A stretch of 64,000 nt of DNA from Calliopum simillimum (Eukaryota; Arthropoda; Insecta; Diptera; Lauxaniidae). The DNA lies in assembly GCA_951812925.1 (NCBI GenBank), contig OX638371.1, positions 82,097,697 through 82,161,696 of the forward strand. The letters are read 5' to 3'. The number at the start of each line of letters is the position of its first letter. Position 1 is the first letter of the stretch. Below the pieces are notes generated by a model. It did not search any database, was not told the DNA's origin, and was given only the letters and a program-made list of their open reading frames with translations. This document shows, in pieces, positions 58,313-64,000 of the stretch. The position numbers and the translations under genes are program-made.

Positions 58313-58742
58313 CCTGAACACATTCGGTGCGAGCTGCGAGTGCGAGAGAAAATAGCTTTTGCTCAAACGATTTTTTGAGCTTTTTCTCGTGCGTAAAAAC
58401 ACAATCAACTCGTTGCGAGTAAGTTTTTTTTTATGAAAATTGAAAACAAATGAAAACAAAAAACGAAAAATAAAAACGTATTTGTTTTCAAAATTATTTA
58501 AACTTCAAATTGAAATTAAAAAATTCAGTCGAAAATAATTAATTTAAATTTTTGTGTTTGATCTTGTTCTTCTTTTTTAAAAATCGTCAGAAAAATAGAA
58601 TCAATTCAATCGCACTGCGAGAGCTTTTATAAATGACGTTTAATAAAAGCTCAATTTTATATCTTACTCTAACATATAGAGAAAATCGTGCTATCTCGGT
58701 CGGGTTTCTCTCGCACTCGCAGCTCGCACCGAATGTGTTCAG
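58313..58742. mobile_element. MITE, terminus CTGAACACATTCGGTGCGAG
   Basis: CTGAACACATTCGGTGCGAG CTGCGAGTGCGAGAGAAA has a perfect 38-base inverse ending at 58742. The interior carries more GTGCGAG/CGTTGCGAG words (CTCGTGCGTAAAAAC, CGCACTGCGAGAGC) in both orientations. The perfect ends imply recent movement. It lies only 46 bp from the preceding MITE. Confidence 0.85.
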
Positions 58743-58919
58743 CACTTAAAGCGATATATTTCGTACTGCAGTACAAGTATTTTAGTAAGTAATGAATGTT
58801 TATCTGATAAGTGTTTAAGACGCTCCCGTGCGGTCACATTTCCGAAACTATTTTCCATTAATGAAATGAAACGCTTCAGTTGGCTCCCTTAGCAAGATTG
58901 TTTTAAACCAAATTCTTCT

Positions 58920-59260
58920 TTTGTGTGTAGATGTGCACAAAGTTAAAATTATGTTAATATTTTGACTTCAAGAAAGGTAAAATTAAATACAAATTTTTCA
59001 ATATTAACAACAAAATACACGGTCACACAGAGCTGAAAAAAGAATAAAGCACAAAGAGAAAGACAAAAAGTATAGCACTGACTTTATGTTTTTTGTTTTG
59101 TTTATATTTCGCTTGAATTATACCAGGGATGATAAATGAGCTTTTCTATTTCGCACCAAATAGCAAAAAAAAAAGTACTAAGTGACCAAAAAGTACCAAA
59201 ATTATTTATACATTTGTGGTCGAATTTTAACTACTGAGCGATTCTAGTATCATTTAAAGC
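58920..59260 (+). repeat. Dispersed repeat, copy 2 of a direct pair
   Basis: Same order of motifs as 47500-47850: TTGTGTGTAGATGTGCACAA, CGGTCACACAGAGCTGAAAA, AGCACAAAGAGAAAGACAAA, AAGTACTAAGTGACC. Confidence 0.7.
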
Positions 59261-60958
59261 GTGCTTTTTGCAAAGTTTAATTTAAATTGGAAAAAGTTTA
59301 TTTTGATTTGGAAAAAGTTTAAATTGAATTGAAAAAAGATCAATTTGGTGTGGAAAAGGTTTAACCTGGAATCCTGTATAACCATCGACAGTTGAGGGGT
59401 TTCCAACTCAATCTCCGAAACTAGATCAGAGCGCCACTTTTTATATTTTTATTTTTGCCCCTAAAACGCAGCACTCAGAACATTAATGTCTTATGATTAG
59501 TCCCTCATCTGTTTTTGCGAAATTTAAATTTCGCCTTAAAATAGAATATAAGGAAAAGCTGCAAGAATTCCATAGTTTTGACATTTCTTCATTCCAATAC
59601 ATTCATAGAACATAAAAAAAAGCAAATAAAGGGGATGTAATAATTGCATTCCAATTGAAATTTTTCTTTTTTTAATTTAAATAAAAAAATTAGTTTTAGC
59701 AAATGCATTATTGATAAACTTGCAACAAAAGTAAACCACCCATTTGTTAAATTTTAGTTCGGAATTAACTTTACATCAAAAATTTCGTTATTCATCCCCA
59801 TTAAATTTATAATTACCATTAATTTCACTCTTCGGTTGTTTAACTTAGGCCCACTGTTCAAAGTGTAATATTTATTATATTGATTGCGATTTTTTTGCAG
59901 TGAATGTTATTTTTCTTTAAGTTTTGGTATAAAATTTAAGTTTTTAATTTTTTCACTTTTCCACACACTTTCGCACCTTCACTAAACCAACTACGACCCA
60001 ACCGAATAAAATTCAAAAGAGAAATGATTAAATAAATACATTTCACAATTTTCGTGCATCAGCTGACACAAATTGACAGATACATGGTTGCCACCCCGCC
60101 AAAAGTATTTATTTTTTACTTCTGGTCTTTTTCAAATTTTTAGTAATATCTGAGGAAAACTTAGAACACATATCACAAATCGTCACCTTAATACAACAAC
60201 TAGATAACTGCAATTTTCTGGAATTGAGATAATTCAGTTTAAGATTTTAAAAAATTTGAATTTGCAATGATTTTCGAATTTTCTTGGTTTGTTTTTTTAT
60301 TATAACTTTGCAATGTTGCCAGTTCAGAGGACATTGATTGGACATTACTGTGGTCCATTTTTTAAGAAGTTTGAAATTAATATTCTCCACAGGGCTTACC
60401 AATCATGATAATTAATATCGTTCCCAAATTTCAGCCGAATTTGACTATATTTAGAGGTCGCTCAATTAGAGCGACTTTTGTGTTTGATTTACATTGGATT
60501 TGTATGAAAAAGTAAAGCTAAATAAAATACTTTTTCTAAACCTTCTATAGTCATGCTATTTTTGTACAAACAAAGATTCATGAAGATTTTTGTATGATGA
60601 ACACTTTGGCTTTTGCCGATCCACTAAATTTTTCTTTGCTGTGGAGTTATTAAGGCCTGATTGTTCTTGTGCCACGTCTAGATATTAATGGATTAATATG
60701 GATAAAGAAAGTGTCCACTTGAATCTATTTGGATTTATACTATCCAGACCACGAAACTTCTGGATTGAATACCAATGTGCTACTAAAAGCTAGTACACAC
60801 CATTGATCAAGTTCGACAGCTTTGCTCTTGATTTCGTGTGTGGCCGCTCTTTTTCGTCATCAGTCAGTGGCCATATTAGTTTTTGACTGATAGTGTGACG
60901 TCACAACGTAAATGGGTATATGCGAACTCACACGAAGGGCACGGGAACGTAGAGCACG

Positions 60959-61513
60959 TCAAATTTCTAAGCAAGCGGAGAGAAAGGGTGCTTTCATTTC
61001 CCTCTGTTTGCCTTCAAATGTGACGTGCCCTACATGCACGAACTCACGATGGGCTTGGGCACCATCTGCAGTAGCGCGCATACGTTGAAAACGTTTTTCT
61101 TCAATATTTAAATTATCAACGGAAATTGGCGTCGTTGTCTTGATGGCGTCTATAATTTTACCATTACTGCTGCTACTACCATTGTGACCATTAAGGGAAT
61201 TTTTAGTTTCGCTTTCATTCTTTTCATCGCTACTATACTCGCTTATAGTGTTGGTTAGAAAAACTCGGCGTTTCTCATTGATTTTCTCAATACTTTTCAG
61301 ATGATTGATAATTTTTAGATTATCGCAATATTCCTCGGAAGAAATGGAAGTTGTGTCCGATGTAATGCTGGTCACAGATGAACCGCCATTCACATTGCTT
61401 GACGACTTTTGTCCATTAGTGGTGGCCGTAGTGACGGTTGTAGTACAGACACTGGATTTGGTTTTGGTTTGTGGTGTTTTCTTTTTTTCAAATGTACTGT
61501 TTTTCGACCTCAT
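60959..61513 (-). CDS. Uncharacterised 184-residue protein, complete ORF
   Basis: ATG at 61513 (context TTTAATATGA) to TGA at 60959-60961. The N-terminal half is Lys/Ser/Thr/Asn-rich (TTTVTTATTNGQ, SSVTSITSDTTSISSEEY). A helical-looking charged segment follows (NLKIINHLKSIEKINEKRRV), then a Ser/Asn/Gly-rich linker, and a distinctive C-terminal block (EEKRFQRMRATADGAQAHRE, FVHVGHVTFEGKQREMKAP). Codon use is balanced and unlike the AT-rich shadow ORFs nearby, which supports a real gene. I do not recognise the family. FVHVGHV recalls the FxHxxHVG core of CRIB motifs, but the ISxP part is missing, so I do not claim GTPase binding. Its upstream region abuts the 179-bp palindromic element. Confidence 0.7.
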   Translation of the reverse strand: MRSKNSTFEKKKTPQTKTKSSVCTTTVTTATTNGQKSSSNVNGGSSVTSITSDTTSISSEEYCDNLKIINHLKSIEKINEKRRVFLTNTISEYSSDEKNESETKNSLNGHNGSSSSNGKIIDAIKTTTPISVDNLNIEEKRFQRMRATADGAQAHREFVHVGHVTFEGKQREMKAPFLSACLEI

Positions 61514-61572
61514 ATTAAAATTTTCAACACTATACTTGTATATTGCTTATTGTATGCCCTAAGGAAAATTTT

Positions 61573-61751
61573 CTCAAATTCAAAATCAGCTGTTTAAAAT
61601 AAAAAATTCTCCATGTACGTCAAAAATTCTCCAAAAAATTTTGACGTACATGGAGAATTTTTGACGTACATGGAGAATTTTTGACGTACATGGAGAATTT
61701 TTGACGTACATGGAGAATTTTTTATTTTAATCAGCTGATTTTGATTTTGAG
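61573..61751. mobile_element. 179-bp palindromic element of 20-bp units, copy 1 (1 + 4 units)
   Basis: The ends are CTCAAATTCAAAATCAGCTG and its inverse (CAGCTGATTTTGATTTTGAG). The core has five 20-bp units of GACGTACATGGAGAATTTTT: one in inverse orientation on the left, then a switch at CTCCAAAAAATTTTGAC, then four in direct orientation. It lies 60 bp upstream of the ATG at 61513. Confidence 0.92.
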
Positions 61752-61786
61752 GTAATATAATAATAAAAATCAAAAATTTGAAATAA

Positions 61787-61912
61787 AAATATCGTAAGGA
61801 GAAATTTGCTGAATTTGAATGGCAAGTTGGACTCATACCCATTGATGATAAAGTAGGTAAAGAGATTATTTCACGCCAAATGCTGATGAAAAATGCAAAT
61901 GAAAAATGTTAA
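61787..61912 (+). CDS. Coding-looking segment, possible exon
   Basis: The open plus-strand frame reads KYRKEKFAEFEWQVGLIPID then DKVGKEIISRQMLMKNANEK before TAA. The composition is protein-like, unlike its surroundings. There is no ATG at its start; an acceptor-like TATCGTAAG precedes GAGAAATTT, and a donor-like GTAGGTAAAG lies within. It could be an exon or a relic of a gene captured next to the palindromic element. Function unknown. Confidence 0.35.
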   Translation, partial: KYRKEKFAEFEWQVGLIPIDDKVGKEIISRQMLMKNANEKC

Positions 61913-62036
61913 AGGATCAGAGCTGATCAGAGCAAAAGGCATCTTCTTTCGCTTGGCCGCAGACCAGACCAGACTATCAGTTTGTTAGTTGATACTAGTA
62001 TCAGTTTGTAGTTAAGGAACTCGATGTGGGATATGT

Positions 62037-62249
62037 ATGAGGATTTATACAAATACTTATATGGCTGATGGGCAAGGTGAAAACACTCATGATGAGAAAC
62101 TAGAGAATATAGCACCATTTCTCAATATAGAACGTTTAAAGTATCGTGAACGTGATGGACTTGAGAATGCTTTTAATTTTTGGCTGCTTAAAATGTTGAA
62201 GAATTTTGCAGTTTCGGATGAAGTAAAAAAAATAATTTTTAAAATCTGA
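62037..62249 (+). CDS. Coding-looking segment, short ORF
   Basis: From ATG at 62037 (or the better in-frame ATG at 62061) the frame includes MADGQGENTHDEKLENIAPF, then LNIERLKYRERDGLENAFNF and WLLKMLKNFAVSDE. A donor-like GAAGTAAAAAA follows SDE, so the last residues may be intronic. It is amphipathic and charged with no recognised domain. It may belong with the segment at 61787-61912. Confidence 0.4.
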   Translation: MRIYTNTYMADGQGENTHDEKLENIAPFLNIERLKYRERDGLENAFNFWLLKMLKNFAVSDEVKKIIFKI

Positions 62250-62274
62250 AAAGTTTTGGAAAAATCGTATAACC

Positions 62275-62536
62275 AACCTTATCATCTAATTCGATTTCGA
62301 TTGTAACTAAATCGAATCGAGATTTTGCTATCATGTATTTTTAATTCTACAATCGAAATCGAAAATTTTTCCAATCAAAATCGAATTATGTACATAGAAT
62401 CTACTTTGTAGATGATAAGGTTGATTCGGTTTTGATTGTAAAAATTTTCGAATTCGATTCTGGAATTCAAAATAAATGAAAGCAAACTCTCGATTCGATT
62501 TAGTTCGAATCGAAATCGAATTAGATGATAAGGGTG
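62275..62536. repeat. Palindromic element with ATTCGATTTCGATT arms
   Basis: CCTTATCATCTAATTCGATT at the left and AATCGAATTAGATGATAAGG at the right are inverted. A second inner pair is CGAAAATTTTTCCAATCAAA / TTTTGATTGTAAAAATTTTC. A fragment occurs at 50645-50745. Confidence 0.8.
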
Positions 62537-62747
62537 AATATAATAAAGTTATGACAATTTATGACAAAATTTTTTAACTCCTTAAATGTATAAGGAATAT
62601 GCATATGTGTAGTTATTTATTATGTGTTTACAGTCAATAAGAAAGCGTATATAAAACATTTTGCTGTGATTTTGACAATTCTTTTTGGTGTTTTAACCTA
62701 CACATCGAATATGGAGGACACTCCTCAAAAAGAGGTTTCGCACTGCA

Positions 62748-62936
62748 CTAGAGTATGAAGGTTCCATAACTGTTGTAAGTTAAACGTCCTGATAGATTTT
62801 TCGGCGCTTCTCCACCTCCTTGTGGTGTTAGCGATGTCCATAAGCATTCTTTTAAATTAAATTCGCGGTTTTCATCATCATCTTTATATTTTTCGCGATT
62901 ATTTTGATAACTGTAGGGACTCCAACGATCGAAGAT
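62748..62936 (-). CDS. Probable terminal exon of an unidentified protein
   Basis: After acceptor TTTTCTAATGTAG (ending 62937) the minus strand reads IFDRWSPYSYQNNREKYKDD, then DENREFNLKECLWTSLTPQG and GGEAPKNLSGRLTYNSYG before TAG at 62750-62748. The 63-codon frame has protein-like composition and good codon balance. It joins in phase 0 to the segment at 63001-63200 if a weak donor (CAAGTTCTC) is used, which gives a 64-bp intron of typical fly size. I do not recognise the family. Confidence 0.5.
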   Translation of the reverse strand: MFDRWSPYSYQNNREKYKDDDENREFNLKECLWTSLTPQGGGEAPKNLSGRLTYNSYGTFIL

Positions 62937-63000
62937 CTACATTAGAAAACTTGTAAAGAAATATGCTGCTAATGTACGGTCAAAAATTTGAACAGAGAAC

Positions 63001-63200
63001 TTGGTGTGCTTGGACGTCTCTGAACGATTCATCGGCTTCAATGAAGTCAATTTGCTCTTCAAATTCACTTAACTTTCTTTTCCCACTCTTGTTTTCATAT
63101 GAACTTGTTGTAGTAAGAACTTCGGATGATGATGAAGCATCTGTGACGTTATTATTAAGCTTGCTAAATAAATTACTATACTCCTTTTGGCTGTTGCTAA
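63001..63200 (-). CDS. Probable internal exon of the same unidentified protein
   Basis: The minus-strand frame reads ISNSQKEYSNLFSKLNNNV, a Ser/Thr-rich stretch, SGKRKLSEFEEQIDFIEADE, then SFRDVQAHQ. The left end (high coordinate) lacks a start codon; ATTAG and CAACAG near 63198-63205 are possible acceptors, and the palindromic element copy 2 begins about 40 bp further on. It could be a live exon or a captured gene fragment. Confidence 0.45.
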
Positions 63201-63238
63201 TACGTTGTTGAAATTTTTAATTTTTATTATTAAATTTG

Positions 63239-63417
63239 CTCAAATTCAAAATCAGCTGATTAAAATAAAAAATTCTCCATGTACGTCAAAAATTCTCCAT
63301 GTACGTCAAAAATTCTCCAAAAAATTTTGACGTACATGGAGAATTTTTGACGTACATGGAGAATTTTTGACGTACATGGAGAATTTTTTATTTTAATCAG
63401 CTGATTTTGATTTTGAG
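63239..63417. mobile_element. 179-bp palindromic element of 20-bp units, copy 2 (2 + 3 units)
   Basis: Same ends, same length and same five 20-bp units as copy 1, but two units are in inverse orientation on the left and three in direct orientation on the right, so the switch point is moved by one unit. Terminal similarity continues outward on both sides (AATTTTTATTATTAAATTTG left; CTAATTTAATAATAAAAATC right), so the full element may be about 235 bp. Confidence 0.92.
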
Positions 63418-63497
63418 CTAATTTAATAATAAAAATCATAATTGTAAAAAAGGTCATAGTAATGCTGCTAAAAAGTGAACATTCTTGAACATAGTGA

Positions 63498-63731
63498 ACA
63501 TTTTCTTTAATTCATAATGGATCATGGTATATGAATAAGATATTAAATGTTGTCTTCTATGCTGGACAATCATTGGGAGACACTAATTTGATCAAATCAT
63601 GGATGGATGGATGTGCATGGATTTCCACTAAGACTCAACATAATAGCTATACGCATTTTCGCTTGGAATTTCATGGTCCAGAGAATACATTGCGAGTGCG
63701 CAAAATTAATTACATTGAATGGTATGGATGA
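63498..63731 (+). CDS. Coding-looking segment, possibly part of a jelly-roll (DOC-like) domain
   Basis: The open frame without an upstream ATG of its own context reads HNGSWYMNKILNVVFYAGQS, LGDTNLIKSWMDGCAWISTK and HFRLEFHGPENTLRVRKINY before TGA at 63729-63731. The ending (Y/F-R-EF-GPENTLRVR-I) recalls the last strands of APC10/DOC-type or related beta-sandwich domains of large ubiquitin ligases. That resemblance is from memory and weak. It is likely an exon of a plus-strand gene. Confidence 0.4.
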   Translation, partial: TFSLIHNGSWYMNKILNVVFYAGQSLGDTNLIKSWMDGCAWISTKTQHNSYTHFRLEFHGPENTLRVRKINYIEWYG

Positions 63732-64000
63732 TCCCATTTCCAGAGAATTCAATTACACTTAGCAACGTAAAAAAAGCAAAATTGTGTTTATCAACAAACT
63801 TAGAAATTCAGAACGATCCAAATAGTAATAGAGAAATTGTACAAAATATTGGAATCCTTTAAAAAATAAAATGTTTTGGGGCATAAGTGAAAGTTTGGAC
63901 CAGAAAAAGGAAATGACGAGGAAATGAAAATGGTCCAAAAGGAAGCGAATATAACGATGTAAAAAACGGAGATAAAGAAAAGAAGAATGATGAAGTTGAA
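63732..64000 (+). other. AT-rich right end, possible further coding
   Basis: One plus-strand frame near 63891-63962 reads KFGPEKGNDEEMKMVQKEAN before a stop. Nothing else is recognisable, and the window ends here. Confidence 0.25.

Larger units (their letters stand above)
47111..60958. other. Upstream/intergenic interval with scattered repeats
   Basis: No protein-coding exon supported. Named repeats are listed separately. The rest (48000-49700, 50750-51850, 53300-54700, 59300-60950) is AT-rich sequence with poly-T tracts and short ORFs lacking similarity. A CAG/CTG-like stretch (GCAGCAGCTGCTGCTGCTTC) lies at 48634-48660. Confidence 0.5.

Noticed and set aside
61000..61100. CRIB (Cdc42/Rac-binding) motif in the 184-residue protein
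   Set aside because: FVHVGHV matches part of the core only; the conserved ISxP and surrounding positions are missing.
61573..63417. The two 179-bp copies as a simple tandem satellite
   Set aside because: They are 1.5 kb apart, have inverted ends and an internal orientation switch, unlike a tandem satellite.

Overview
The window looks like nuclear DNA of a higher (schizophoran) fly outside Drosophila. It is very AT-rich and gene-poor. It carries an interrupted gene whose protein closely matches Orb2/CPEB, including a start resembling the Drosophila long isoform (MDSLKMPKG), and its other splice sites have fly-like consensus. I cannot name the species. There is no bacterial architecture and no CRISPR array.

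Layout. 1-2600: the visible part of a non-LTR (LINE) retrotransposon on the minus strand, with an open reading frame that runs off the left edge. It lies in an intron of a minus-strand gene whose exons (4264-4345, 4406-5490, 5550-5737) look like TEX2, an ER membrane protein of the SMP lipid-transfer group; its remaining exons are off the left edge or unrecognised. 5738-24558: about 19 kb with no gene I can support, full of inverted-repeat elements, mariner relics and poly-T tracts; its right-hand 1-3 kb should include the orb2 3' UTR. 24559-46883: orb2 on the minus strand, four coding exons (46859-46883, 46553-46788, 39574-39632, 24559-26023) that join in phase into 594 codons, separated by a 70-bp, a 6.9-kb and a 13.5-kb intron. 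46884-60958: upstream sequence with more repeats, a LINE relic near 53 kb and a possible 5' noncoding exon near 55 kb. 60959-64000: a complete 184-codon minus-strand ORF and several shorter coding-looking segments on both strands around two copies of a 179-bp palindromic element.

The dominant theme is the density and variety of long inverted repeats (foldback or snap-back DNA). At least fifteen are visible, from 150 bp to about 2.9 kb, many nested. Several show target-site duplications or paired copies that prove mobility. Those inside orb2 introns would be transcribed and could form long hairpins. The most unusual are: (i) the twin 179-bp elements at 61573 and 63239, each with five 20-bp units, in which the point where unit orientation flips is displaced by exactly one unit; (ii) a 583-bp element at 26911 made of more than twenty short GGGCGTTATTTCG-like units in both orientations, flanked by a 9-bp duplication and nested in a hAT-like element; (iii) a 2.1-kb palindrome at 28628-30698 with a mariner copy in its middle.

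Calls rest on reading the sequence only. Element boundaries are accurate to a few bases where terminal repeats or duplications are visible and to tens of bases elsewhere.
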